Shown piece after piece: positions 7,589-14,957 of a stretch of DNA of 14,957 bases. Source of the DNA: Rhodospirillales bacterium (GTDB lineage: Bacteria; Pseudomonadota; Gammaproteobacteria; Steroidobacterales; Rariloculaceae); the NCBI GenBank assembly GCA_024640665.1, contig JAHEEO010000050.1, positions 1 to 14,957 on the forward strand, in the 5' to 3' direction. The position numbers and the translations under genes were made by a program. Under the pieces are notes generated by a model that did no database searches, had not been told where the DNA came from, and saw only the letters and a list, made by a program, of their open reading frames with translations. Within the stretch, counting starts at the first letter, position 1; each line of letters starts with the position of its first letter.

Positions 7589-7636
7589 TCGTAGCTCCGC
7601 CGCCTGCGGCTTAGATCCTGATGGCTGTATTCGCTG

Positions 7637-8968
7637 CTACAGTCGAGTATCGACGTAAGACTGGTCGCGAAGCTGTTGCAGCCAGAGCTGGCGTTCTTCT
7701 TCGATTTTTGCGGCGCGGATTTCCTGCTGACAACGCTGCTCTTTGAGTTCATCGGTGGTGTCGAAAGAACGTCGATCAGTGACCTCGAGGATGTGCCAAC
7801 CGAAGCGTGTCCGAAAGGGTTCGCTCAATTCGCCGATCTCCAGGCTCTCCAGCTTTTGTGAAAATTCGTCCACATATACGTCTGGAGTACTCCAGCCGAG
7901 GTCGCCGCCATCGGCCGCAGAAACGGTATCTTCTGACGTATTAAGGGCAAGTGTCGCGAAGTCTTCACCGGCGCGTATTTGCTCGTAAACGCCGAGTAGC
8001 TTCTGGCGCGTGGCGTCGTCATCCAGCACTTCGTTGGGTGACAACAAGATATGCCGTGCTCTGACTTGGTCGACCATGACCCGTTCTGCGCCCCGCATGC
8101 TGTTCAGTCTTATAACGTGAAAACCGCTGCCGCTTTGAATGATTTCTGACACATCACCCTCTTTCATGCGCGGCACGACGCCGGCGAAAATGGTGGGTAA
8201 CTGCGACCCTTTCCGCCACCCGAGTGTGCCGCCTTCCAGCGCTGTCGGTCCGTCGGAGTTAGTAATTGCCAATTGTGCGAAATCTGTGCCTGACTCTACT
8301 CGGTTACGAATATCTTCTGCTCGTTCGCGAGCTTCGTCCAAATCTTCTCTGGTGGCATCACCGGACACAGCGATCAAGATATGCGAAACGTTGTAATCGA
8401 ATTCGTCGGTTTCGGTCGCATCCAGCCTGACGAGGCACTGCTCGAGTTCGCGAGGTGCAACGCGGATTCGCGAATAGACATCGCGCTGTTCAAGCTGGTT
8501 CAAGATGATGTCGTCGCGTGAATCCTGACGATATGTGTTGTAGTCGATGCCCTCAGCAGCAAGAGCCGCAGGCAGCTCCTGAAGCGAAATTCCGAAGCCC
8601 TCTGCAACTTGGGAAAGCGCTTGGTTGAGTATGTCGTCACCAATAACGATGCCGAGCCTTTCAGCACGTTGCAGTTGGATTTCTTTCACGATGAGTTGAT
8701 CGAGCACCTGCTCTCTGACTGCAGACAGCGGCGGCAGCTGAGCGCGCTGCTCTATCGGCAATTGGGCTTGTTGTCTGGTATAGCCGTCGATGACAAATTG
8801 AGTACGCATCGTTAACTCGCTCTGCAACACGAGGCCCTCGTCGACTACGGCGGCGATGCCTTCGATAAGCTCACCTGCTGATCCGAGTTCGCGGTTTTGG
8901 GCGTTGGCGGCGGTCAACCAAATATTTGAGCAGATTAGACCGCTGAGCAGTAGTTTTCTCATATTCAT
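7637..8968 (-). CDS. surA: Periplasmic peptidyl-prolyl isomerase / OMP chaperone SurA
   Basis: SurA escorts unfolded outer-membrane proteins, LptD among them, to the BAM complex. The 443-residue precursor has a signal peptide (MRKLLLSGLICSNIWL, probable cleavage after ANA at 23). The SurA N-terminal chaperone region follows (about 30-180; EGIAAVVDEGLVLQSEL is characteristic). Two parvulin domains come next, at about 187-290 (VSHILIA...GTLGWRKGSQLP...GFHVIRL) and 300-400 (RARHILLS...GGDLGWSTPDVYV...FGWHILEV), with a short charged C-terminal tail. Both domains keep the family LGW and histidine landmarks, but catalytic activity of each cannot be judged here. Its ATG overlaps the lptD stop by four bases (ATGA), so the chaperone is translated coupled to its client. 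Confidence 0.96.
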   Translation of the reverse strand: MNMRKLLLSGLICSNIWLTAANAQNRELGSAGELIEGIAAVVDEGLVLQSELTMRTQFVIDGYTRQQAQLPIEQRAQLPPLSAVREQVLDQLIVKEIQLQRAERLGIVIGDDILNQALSQVAEGFGISLQELPAALAAEGIDYNTYRQDSRDDIILNQLEQRDVYSRIRVAPRELEQCLVRLDATETDEFDYNVSHILIAVSGDATREDLDEARERAEDIRNRVESGTDFAQLAITNSDGPTALEGGTLGWRKGSQLPTIFAGVVPRMKEGDVSEIIQSGSGFHVIRLNSMRGAERVMVDQVRARHILLSPNEVLDDDATRQKLLGVYEQIRAGEDFATLALNTSEDTVSAADGGDLGWSTPDVYVDEFSQKLESLEIGELSEPFRTRFGWHILEVTDRRSFDTTDELKEQRCQQEIRAAKIEEERQLWLQQLRDQSYVDTRL

Positions 8969-11208
8969 TGGTTGATAGTCCCTGGCATTCGTCTATAGCC
9001 AAGAATACCACGGTCGAGCAACTCTTCTGGAGAAGTCGAGCCGTTTGACAGCCCTTTGAGTTCCAGCTGCACCGATATCGCGCTGTCGGTTTCGCCGGTA
9101 CGCCGACTGACATACTGGCGCCCTACAACCCGCAAGCGCCAGCAGCAGGCATCGTATTCCCAGCCGAGGAACTGCTCGAGCGGTTCCTTCTCGAGCAGCG
9201 AATAACTGTAGCGGCCGATGAGGCGCCATTTGTCGGCGACGGGCCAGACCAACGAAATATCGCCTTGTTCGAGCGAATCGCGGCGGAATCGATAGCCTAA
9301 TCCAAACAGTCGGTCACCTTTGGGGCGGTATTCAAACCGCGTCTCCGCGCGGGCTGTTAAGTCGGTCTCGCTGTTCCATTGATAGCCGACGTCAAAGTTC
9401 CAAGACTGGCGCATGTTTACCGACACTTCGGCTACGTAGTCCGATGCGCTGGATTCATTGGGCATGGTATCTGGCAGGCTGACGCGTGGCGGGCTGAGAT
9501 AGCGCGTTTGCCCCACAGTGGCAATCAGCTTTTCTTGTCCGGTGGCTGCGTCGATCAATCGCGTGGTGATGCCGAGGCTGAGTTGATCTGTGTCGCTGAT
9601 GCGATCCGGCCCAACGAATTGATACTTGCGAAATAACTGAATCAAGTTGAAGTCCGGCATGATTGTGTCAAACACCGGTAACATGGCTTGGTCTTCGAAA
9701 GGTACGTTGACGTAAAGCAGTCGAGGTTCCAGCGTTTGAATGGACTTATTTTTGCTGCGGGTCGAACGTTCTAAAACGAGGCCTGTGTCCAAGCTTGTGA
9801 TGGGCAGGCCGCGCGAATAGCGTTTGTCGCTAATGGTGACGCCGGATTGGTCTTCGTCAACCCAGTAGTTGGTTTGGCGCCAAGCGACAGCCGGAGTCAG
9901 ATACATGCCAGCGCGAGCGAATTCAACGCTGAGCTCTTGAGTGGAATCGAAGCGCCATCCGGTAGTGCCGACATTGCGATCGAAATTTACCAGTTCGGTG
10001 TTCGCAGTAAAGCTGACGAGCCGTTTGTTCCAAGCGCCATCGAACACCACTTGTGGAACACGTTCATAAGGCCGATCTTCGGCAGCGATAAAGCTGTCGA
10101 TGGTCTGGTAGTTTTGCAGGCGGGTTAACAATGACCAGTTGGGCGCAAAGTAGCCAAGGTCCAAGAAACGGTTTAAATGGGTTTGACTAGTAATGCTCAA
10201 GCTGTTGCCCAAGTCCTCGAAGTACGCATCGTCAGAGACTTCCTGCATGCCGGCGACGAGTTCCCAATTTTCGCCGAATGCTGTCTTGTGCTGCAGGTTT
10301 ACATAGCTGCGCCTGCGATCTGCATCGGAGTCTTGCGGCAGTGCCTCGAAATCGAACTGTCCTTCGCTGCGCGGCATCAAGTAGCGAAACCGACTGCTGA
10401 GCTGAACACCGCGCTTGCTCAACAGGCGCGGTTCAAGCAATAGATCGTAGTTTGGCGCGAGATTGAAATAATAAGGTACGGCTACATACAGACCGGTTCG
10501 ATCCCGCTCTGAAAAACTCGGCACCAGGAAACCGCTTTTGCGGTCGTCGTTCAGCGGGAACGTGAAATATGGTGCATAGATCAGCGGCATGCCACGAAAT
10601 CGCAGCTTCATGCCGCGCGCTGTGCCCACGCCTGCTTCAATATCGAATTCGACATCGTCTGCCATCAGCAGCCACGCTTCCTGCTGCATGGGACAAGTCG
10701 TGAAGCGCACGTTACGCAGGGCCACCGAATCGGTAAGGTCGCTGATTTCAATCGCCGATGCGGATCCGCGCGCTGGACGCGACGGCATTTCGAAGCCGGA
10801 CTCACCGAAACTCACTTCGCCATTGTCGGAGTCGAAGTAAGCATCTTCGCTGAATACCCGCAGCTCGCTATCGGTGTAGGTCACTCGACCATCAAACTCA
10901 AATGTGTTTTCAGTGCGATCGTAGAAGGCCCTTTCGGTCGTAAAACGCCTGTCCTGGTAGCTGATTTCAACGTTTTCGGAAAACTCAGCGGATTCCACCC
11001 CGCTCACGGCCATTTGCCCGAACAGGATTTCGATCTCATCACTGAGTGCGGTGCCGTCAGCTGTCGACTGGGTGTTTGGCGCGGGCAGCAGCGGGTCTAC
11101 CGCGAGGCATATCCCTTGTGCAAAGAGGTTTTGGAGGGGCAAGCAGGCCGTCAGGAGGGCGGCAGTGCGAACCCAATTGTGTGAAAACACCGCGTGTGTG
11201 CCGACCAA
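8965..11208 (-). CDS. lptD: LPS-assembly protein LptD
   Basis: LptD, with LptE, inserts lipopolysaccharide into the outer leaflet of the outer membrane. The 747-residue precursor (E. coli 784) has a signal peptide ending near LFAQ (31) and an LptA-like N-terminal beta-jellyroll (about 70-200). The GMPLIYAPYFTFPLNDDRKSG junction (from about 213) leads into a large beta-barrel rich in aromatic strands. The four disulfide cysteines correspond to E. coli 31/173/724/725: Cys34, Cys172 and the adjacent pair Cys688-Cys689 (DACCW). The start is uncertain: an in-frame stop lies at 11217 and there is no in-frame ATG. The choices are TTG 11208 or GTG 11190, both with poor ribosome-binding sites. First gene of the minus-strand run, overlapping surA by four bases. 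Confidence 0.95.
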   Translation of the reverse strand: MVGTHAVFSHNWVRTAALLTACLPLQNLFAQGICLAVDPLLPAPNTQSTADGTALSDEIEILFGQMAVSGVESAEFSENVEISYQDRRFTTERAFYDRTENTFEFDGRVTYTDSELRVFSEDAYFDSDNGEVSFGESGFEMPSRPARGSASAIEISDLTDSVALRNVRFTTCPMQQEAWLLMADDVEFDIEAGVGTARGMKLRFRGMPLIYAPYFTFPLNDDRKSGFLVPSFSERDRTGLYVAVPYYFNLAPNYDLLLEPRLLSKRGVQLSSRFRYLMPRSEGQFDFEALPQDSDADRRRSYVNLQHKTAFGENWELVAGMQEVSDDAYFEDLGNSLSITSQTHLNRFLDLGYFAPNWSLLTRLQNYQTIDSFIAAEDRPYERVPQVVFDGAWNKRLVSFTANTELVNFDRNVGTTGWRFDSTQELSVEFARAGMYLTPAVAWRQTNYWVDEDQSGVTISDKRYSRGLPITSLDTGLVLERSTRSKNKSIQTLEPRLLYVNVPFEDQAMLPVFDTIMPDFNLIQLFRKYQFVGPDRISDTDQLSLGITTRLIDAATGQEKLIATVGQTRYLSPPRVSLPDTMPNESSASDYVAEVSVNMRQSWNFDVGYQWNSETDLTARAETRFEYRPKGDRLFGLGYRFRRDSLEQGDISLVWPVADKWRLIGRYSYSLLEKEPLEQFLGWEYDACCWRLRVVGRQYVSRRTGETDSAISVQLELKGLSNGSTSPEELLDRGILGYRRMPGTINQ

Positions 11209-11320
11209 AGGCGGCTACAATGGCATAGATTATGTTTAGCTTCAATTGCTTGCTTGCGGTGCCACAGGTAAAGCATGAGCTTCCGGGCGGAAATGACAGT
11301 TTAATGTGTCCGACGATCCA
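11209..11320. promoter_or_regulatory. Divergent intergenic region between lptD and murU
   Basis: About 110 bases separate the divergent lptD and murU starts, so promoters for both must lie here or inside the coding ends. I could not pick convincing -35/-10 pairs on either strand. On the minus strand there is a TTGAAG and a CATAAT, but their spacing does not fit a standard sigma-70 promoter. On the plus strand there is a TTGCTT with no good partner. No RpoE-type box, which controls lptD and surA in E. coli, was recognised. Confidence 0.35.
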
Positions 11321-12013
11321 ATGTTAACGACGGCGATAGTCTTGGCTGCTGGGCGCGGTGAGCGTATGGGGGCACTGACTGAGCACTTGCCCAAGCCTTT
11401 GCTCCCGATCGGCAGAGAAACTTTGATAGCGCGACAAATCCGTCGCCTCGCCGCGGCAGGCGTTCGTGACATCGTGGTCAATACTTCGTATCGAGCCATG
11501 CAATTGCGCGAACATCTTGGCGATGGCGCGCGGTTCGATGTGCAGATCAAATATTCCGACGAAGGAGAGCCGCCGCTTGAAACAGCGGGTGGCATTATTC
11601 GGGCCTTGCCATTGCTGGGCGCTGACCCTTTTATCGTCGTTAATGCGGATGTCGTCACCGATTTTGAATTCGCGCAACTGCGGCCGCCAGCGAAGCTTGG
11701 AACGCTGGTTTTGGTGCCAAACCCGCCACACCATGCCAACGGTGATTTTGGCATTCGCGGCGATGGCACAGCATCGGCTGCGGCGCCGCTGTATACCTTT
11801 GCCGGAATTTCAGTCATGCGCCCGCAGCTATTTGCAGGCCAATCTGACGAATGGCAGAAACTGCGTCCGCTATTGGACGCGGCCGTCGCAGAGCATGCGC
11901 TTAACGCAATGCTCCATCGTGGCCTGTGGATCGATGTGGGTACGCCGGAGCGGCTCCTGGAGGCGCAGCGCTTGTTTGCGGATGAATCGTTGGAGCCTTC
12001 TGACAAGCCCTAA
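11321..12013 (+). CDS. murU: N-acetylmuramate alpha-1-phosphate uridylyltransferase (MurU-like)
   Basis: MurU makes UDP-MurNAc from MurNAc-1-phosphate and UTP, in a peptidoglycan recycling route that bypasses fosfomycin-sensitive MurA. The 230-residue protein is a sugar-phosphate nucleotidyltransferase. The signature LAAGRGERM (8-16) leads to LPKPLLPIG (23-31). EGEPPLETAGG (81-91) and the metal-binding VVNADV (Asp110) follow, with the late RGLWIDVGTPERLLEAQRL. The usual RPLT after the signature is GALT here. The ATG at 11321 gives the family N-terminus; a GTG at 11306 would add five residues. Neither has a good ribosome-binding site. Its place beside lptD supports MurU, although its kinase partner amgK, usually adjacent, is missing. 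Other sugar-phosphate nucleotidyltransferase activities are possible. It ends 17 bases from the convergent ThDP gene. Confidence 0.85.
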   Translation: MLTTAIVLAAGRGERMGALTEHLPKPLLPIGRETLIARQIRRLAAAGVRDIVVNTSYRAMQLREHLGDGARFDVQIKYSDEGEPPLETAGGIIRALPLLGADPFIVVNADVVTDFEFAQLRPPAKLGTLVLVPNPPHHANGDFGIRGDGTASAAAPLYTFAGISVMRPQLFAGQSDEWQKLRPLLDAAVAEHALNAMLHRGLWIDVGTPERLLEAQRLFADESLEPSDKP

Positions 12014-12030
12014 TCCGCGTCGCGAGTTAT

Positions 12031-13743
12031 TCAGCGTCGGCCGTGTTCCATGCGCACATCGAGCAGCGCCTGCTGACCGCCAGCGACCGCGCTCAGCGCC
12101 GCATCGATGGCCGCTGGCAAGTCGGCGGGTTTTTCGACGCGGCGAGCGAAAGCGCCCGACGCTTCCGCCACTTTCGAGAATTCCGGGCTTGGTTGCAGCT
12201 CGACAAGGGGCATTTGGGCGCTGGCTGCCGCTTCCCCATCCGGGTAGACGGCGCGGGTTGCAGCGTCGACTGCATGCCAACGGCGATTGTTACAGACAAT
12301 CGTCAGTGTCGGTAACGAAACTGCGCGCGATACGAAATGAAACGGGGTCGGGTTGCCAAACATGTAACTCCCATCGCCGACTGTGGCGATGACGGTGCTG
12401 TCTGGAGCCGCGAGCTTGATACCAAGCGATGCTCCCAGTCCAAACCCTAATCCGCCGCCAATGCCGACGCCGACTAAGCTGCCTGGGCGCTCCAGCGACA
12501 AGTGATCAGCTGCGATCCCCAGTTCGGTAACGACGATGCCGTTTTCCGGCAAGGCTTGGCGCACGCATTCGCCGAGATAATCGTAGCGAATCGGCTGGCC
12601 TTGGCTTGCTTCGGCCAGCGTTGCCGAGCGTTCTGCTGCCAAGTTTCGTTGCAGGGCGGCAATTCGTTCGCGGCGCCCTGCAATGGTGGAATCGTTTGGT
12701 CGGGCGGCTTGCAGTGCGACAGACAACGCTGTCAGCGCCGCGTGTGAATCGCCAGGTATGACGAGATCCGCAGGAAACGAACGGATCGGATAACGCGTGA
12801 ATATTGGGTCGACGCCGAGGTGCGCCACCTTTGTCGACGCGCTCGGAGTGAAGCTGCGCGGATACCAAGGCACTTCGCAGTCGATGACGACAATGACGTC
12901 GGCATTGCTGAGCAGCGCTGTGCCGGCTCTTCCCAAGCGCATTGGGTGGCTCGCCGGCAGGTTCACGCAGGTAGCACCCATTTCTGCCAGCGGGATGGCG
13001 AATCGATCTGTGAGTTCTGCAAGCGCCTGCACGGCTGCCGTATCACGGCCCAAGTGCGTCGTTACTATCACCGGGTTTTCTGCTCGCGCAAGCCAGCTTG
13101 CCAGCTTGTCGATATGCGCTGCGCTGGCCTGGGGTTTGGCGGTTTGCGTCGTCGGCTCGGTCGGAGCGGATACGTGATCGACATCTGCCAGAACTTCTCG
13201 CGGCAGCGACAAGTAGACGGGACCGCGCGGTTCGGCCAGCGCGACGTCGAGCGCGCGCCCAACGATGGAGTCTGCGGGTTGTCCGGCACGCAGTTCGTAG
13301 GCCCATTTGACGTACTCGCGCACCATGCCGTCCTGGTCGAAGTTTTCTTGGCCCCAGTGAATGGGCAAAGAACGCGAAGCAATATGGCCTGACTGCGTAT
13401 GCGGCGTCCGTCCAGCCAGCAGCAATAACGGCACATTGTCACGGTTAGCGTTCATCAAACCGCAAATGGTATTACCGGTACCCACAGTCACATGCACCAT
13501 CACGCCGGCGGGTTTGCCGGCAGTGAGGTAGTACCCATGTGCCATCGCAACGGCCAGGTTTTCGTGCGGGATCGTTAGGAAAGTTGGTACTGCGTCGGGT
13601 TCGGCCCCGAGTCGAACGAGAGCTTCGATAATCGGGGCGAAGTCGGTCCCCGCGTTCGCGAAGACATAGTCGATTCCGCGGCGCTTCAGTGAGCGCAGGA
13701 AGGATTCTGCAACCGACGTCGGCTGCGTGCGTGCGCCATCCAT
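12031..13743 (-). CDS. Thiamine-diphosphate-dependent enzyme of the acetolactate synthase/benzoylformate decarboxylase superfamily
   Basis: This 570-residue protein has the three-domain ThDP fold. The N-terminal Pyr domain (about 10-175) has FANAGTDF and the ThDP-activating Glu61 (IPHENLAVAMAHGYY). The central domain spans about 205-345. The C-terminal PP domain (about 385-560) has the Mg/ThDP motif GDGSYMFGNPTPFHF (456-470) ending in CNNRRW (Asn485-Asn486). Members decarboxylate or ligate 2-oxo acids. The substrate cannot be assigned: no ilvN-type regulatory subunit is nearby and the active-site residues match neither acetolactate synthase nor benzoylformate decarboxylase clearly. The ribosome-binding site is weak. 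The gene follows the isochorismatase-like gene by 72 bases on the same strand, with a possible weak terminator between them. Confidence 0.88.
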   Translation of the reverse strand: MDGARTQPTSVAESFLRSLKRRGIDYVFANAGTDFAPIIEALVRLGAEPDAVPTFLTIPHENLAVAMAHGYYLTAGKPAGVMVHVTVGTGNTICGLMNANRDNVPLLLLAGRTPHTQSGHIASRSLPIHWGQENFDQDGMVREYVKWAYELRAGQPADSIVGRALDVALAEPRGPVYLSLPREVLADVDHVSAPTEPTTQTAKPQASAAHIDKLASWLARAENPVIVTTHLGRDTAAVQALAELTDRFAIPLAEMGATCVNLPASHPMRLGRAGTALLSNADVIVVIDCEVPWYPRSFTPSASTKVAHLGVDPIFTRYPIRSFPADLVIPGDSHAALTALSVALQAARPNDSTIAGRRERIAALQRNLAAERSATLAEASQGQPIRYDYLGECVRQALPENGIVVTELGIAADHLSLERPGSLVGVGIGGGLGFGLGASLGIKLAAPDSTVIATVGDGSYMFGNPTPFHFVSRAVSLPTLTIVCNNRRWHAVDAATRAVYPDGEAAASAQMPLVELQPSPEFSKVAEASGAFARRVEKPADLPAAIDAALSAVAGGQQALLDVRMEHGRR

Positions 13744-13770
13744 AGGTAAGGTTCTTAGCCTAGATGCGGC

Positions 13771-13796
13771 AAAAATAGCACACTTGCGGAGAGTGT
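13771..13796 (-). terminator. Possible weak intrinsic terminator or attenuator
   Basis: Read on the minus strand, ACACT and AGTGT (13792-13796 with 13780-13784) form a 5-bp stem with a 7-base loop, and a TTTTT run follows four bases later. It lies between the stop of the isochorismatase-like gene and the start of the ThDP gene. The short AT-containing stem makes efficient termination doubtful; partial read-through is plausible. Confidence 0.3.
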
Positions 13797-13815
13797 CCGG
13801 TAACGGCTGCCAGTG

Positions 13816-14517
13816 CTAGCCCGTGGACAGTTCGGCGTGGTTGATTCGCACGGTTTGATCGATGCCGGCAAGCACTTGGTCGACCGTTAGTACGTCCCCA
13901 AAGGTGATCTGAAAATTTTCCAGCGCCGCCATATGGGCCGCATCGCTGGCTGCCGCGCAGCAGTCCGCGACCATAATGGTTGCAATATTCAGCATCATTG
14001 CGTCTCGTGCCGTCGATTCACAGCTAATGTTGGTGTCGAGGCCGGCTATCAGGACCGTGTCGATTTCGCGTTCGCGCAAGCGGGCCTCGAGATCGGAAGC
14101 GCCGGAAGCCAATGCGCTGAAACGGCAGACCGGCACGCGCCAGTCTTGATCGGCCACCCTCAGCTCTGAGGAGAGTTGCCAGCTGGCGCTGTCTTGTGCG
14201 AGCCCGCTCAAGTGAGCGTCTCTTTGCGCGCTGGACAGCAGCTTGTCGAAATAGTGCGACCACTGTGCTGGATCGGTATGGTCAAAAGTCGTCGACAACC
14301 ATGCGACTTGGCCGCCACCCAGACGAATCGACGTTGCCAAACGATTAATGTCGGCACACAGGGATCCAGCAGCCGGGTTCCTGTCCAGGTAAAACTGCTG
14401 CATATTGATGACGAGCAGTGCGGCCTGCGCAGGGTTGAAATCGGCTAACGGGTGCAGGGCGCCGCGCTGCTCAAGGGCCTGATCGATGATTTCGTTAGAA
14501 AGATTGTTCGGGTGCAT
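13816..14517 (-). CDS. Isochorismatase-fold cysteine hydrolase-like protein with altered triad
   Basis: This 233-residue protein has the isochorismatase/nicotinamidase-like alpha/beta fold. It shows the first core strand (AALLVINMQQFYLD, 32-45), WLSTTFDHTD, the nucleophile region AGLDTNISCESTARDAM with Cys166, and a late VADCCAAASDAAHMAALE. Family enzymes use an Asp-Lys-Cys triad to hydrolyse amides, carbamates or vinyl ethers. Here the Asp of the usual VIDMQ is Asn38, and the Lys position before the SAF-like segment (PVCRFSAL, 129-136) appears to be Val130. The substrate and even activity are therefore uncertain. The start is decided by GAGGAA six bases before the ATG at 14517; an in-frame GTG at 14538 would add seven residues over that site. 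It lies 22 bases after the DUF4159 gene. Confidence 0.85.
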   Translation of the reverse strand: MHPNNLSNEIIDQALEQRGALHPLADFNPAQAALLVINMQQFYLDRNPAAGSLCADINRLATSIRLGGGQVAWLSTTFDHTDPAQWSHYFDKLLSSAQRDAHLSGLAQDSASWQLSSELRVADQDWRVPVCRFSALASGASDLEARLREREIDTVLIAGLDTNISCESTARDAMMLNIATIMVADCCAAASDAAHMAALENFQITFGDVLTVDQVLAGIDQTVRINHAELSTG

Positions 14518-14539
14518 ATCGAGTTCCTCGTTCGTCACT

Positions 14540-14957
14540 CTAGTGTGTCATCGCGTAAAGCACGTAATTTACGGCGTAACGGTAGGCGAGTGCTGTGAGC
14601 GGTTCGGGGTATTGGGGCGTATCTGCGTGTTCCCAGGCATCGCCTAGGTCCATGTTGTGGTTTATCGCGATCATCAGGCGGCCGTCGTCGTCGTAAATGC
14701 CCCGCCAGTGAGGGTCGACGCCGCCGTATTCGTAGGTTGTGCCCATCATCAGCGGGCGGATGCCGTAAATCTGGGTTTTCGTATCAAGGTCGTACAGGAC
14801 GTGCAGGACTTCGTCAGATTCGGGGATGTCCACGATCGGGCGGTCTGGAAATACGCGGACCATACTCTCGACGAATGCCGCCCATTCGTTTGGGCCGTGG
14901 AAGTCGTCGATCATCATGAAACCCCCGCGCAGAAGGTATTCGCGCAGGCGCTCCGCT
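14540..14957 (-). CDS. DUF4159 protein, C-terminal part (cut by window edge)
   Basis: The frame runs in from the right edge without a stop. The ATG pair at 14917 is internal, because 13 more in-frame codons precede it (AERLREYLLRGGF). The 138 visible residues match what I recall of the DUF4159 C-terminus: GGFMMIDDFHG, MVRVFPDRPIVDIPESDEVLH, VLYDLDTKTQIYGIR and the ending NHNMDLGDAWEHADTP followed by YPEPLTALAYRYAVNYVLYAMTH. DUF4159 proteins have a class I glutamine-amidotransferase-like fold without proven activity. They often occur beside MoxR-type AAA ATPases, DUF58 proteins and VWA/Bat membrane proteins, so such genes may lie beyond the edge. The role is unknown. Confidence 0.85.
   Translation of the reverse strand, partial: AERLREYLLRGGFMMIDDFHGPNEWAAFVESMVRVFPDRPIVDIPESDEVLHVLYDLDTKTQIYGIRPLMMGTTYEYGGVDPHWRGIYDDDGRLMIAINHNMDLGDAWEHADTPQYPEPLTALAYRYAVNYVLYAMTH

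Noticed and set aside
7589..7636. A terminator in the surA-pdxA gap
   Set aside because: The GCCGC/GCGGC repeat has only a two-base loop and no T-run. It sits beside the pdxA ribosome-binding site and does not look like an end of transcription.
11140..11150. A lipobox-like LTAC in the LptD signal region (Cys22)
   Set aside because: LptD is a barrel protein and not a lipoprotein. A cleavage site after LFAQ near residue 31 is more likely, and Cys34 is the expected disulfide cysteine.
11242..12006. A long minus-strand open frame (254 codons) opposite murU
   Set aside because: It is a Ser/Arg/Pro/Ala-rich low-complexity translation lying antisense to a clearly conserved gene, typical of a shadow frame in GC-rich DNA.
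1..14957. Mobile elements, CRISPR arrays, tRNA or rRNA genes and defence systems
   Set aside because: No terminal repeats, regularly spaced repeats, tRNA-like structures, transposase or nuclease motifs were seen by reading.

Overview
The window is chromosomal DNA from a gammaproteobacterium, probably free-living and not an enteric. The main evidence is the order lptD-surA-pdxA-rsmA-apaH on the minus strand, a hallmark gammaproteobacterial outer-membrane/housekeeping operon. A murU gene diverges from lptD, as in pseudomonads and relatives. A kynurenine-pathway block (haaO-kynU-kmo) follows apaH. Base composition looks moderately GC-rich and even. I saw no insertion sequences, phage genes, tRNA, rRNA or CRISPR repeats. 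Coding density is very high and no stretch over 300 bases lacks a gene.

Layout from left to right. (1) Positions 1-1771, plus strand: the 3' end of an unrecognised gene, then two tandem related four-helix membrane proteins (DUF6644-like), then a GNAT acetyltransferase, all closely spaced. (2) Positions 1788-11208, minus strand, read right to left: lptD, surA, pdxA, rsmA, apaH, haaO, kynU, kmo. Junctions are 4-nt overlaps or gaps of up to about 50 nt, so this may be one long transcription unit. It links LPS/outer-membrane assembly (LptD and its chaperone SurA), PLP synthesis (PdxA), rRNA methylation (RsmA), Ap4A hydrolysis (ApaH) and the conversion of kynurenine to the quinolinate precursor. 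(3) Positions 11209-11320: a short divergent intergenic region. (4) Positions 11321-12013, plus strand: murU. (5) Positions 12031-14957, minus strand: a DUF4159 protein cut by the window edge, an isochorismatase-fold hydrolase and an unassigned thiamine-diphosphate enzyme.

Functional links. LptD needs SurA for folding. PdxA supplies PLP, the cofactor of kynureninase. HaaO, KynU and Kmo together run kynurenine -> 3-hydroxykynurenine -> 3-hydroxyanthranilate -> 2-amino-3-carboxymuconate semialdehyde, which cyclises spontaneously to quinolinate for NAD synthesis. The upstream steps (tryptophan dioxygenase, formamidase) and nadC are not in the window.

Points of interest: apaG is missing between rsmA and apaH. 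amgK is missing beside murU. The kynurenine genes follow apaH directly. The isochorismatase-like protein keeps its cysteine but has lost the usual Asp and Lys of the triad. The tandem membrane-protein pair shares His, Lys and Gly-Arg residues at matching positions. I did not find a clear new defence or mobile system.
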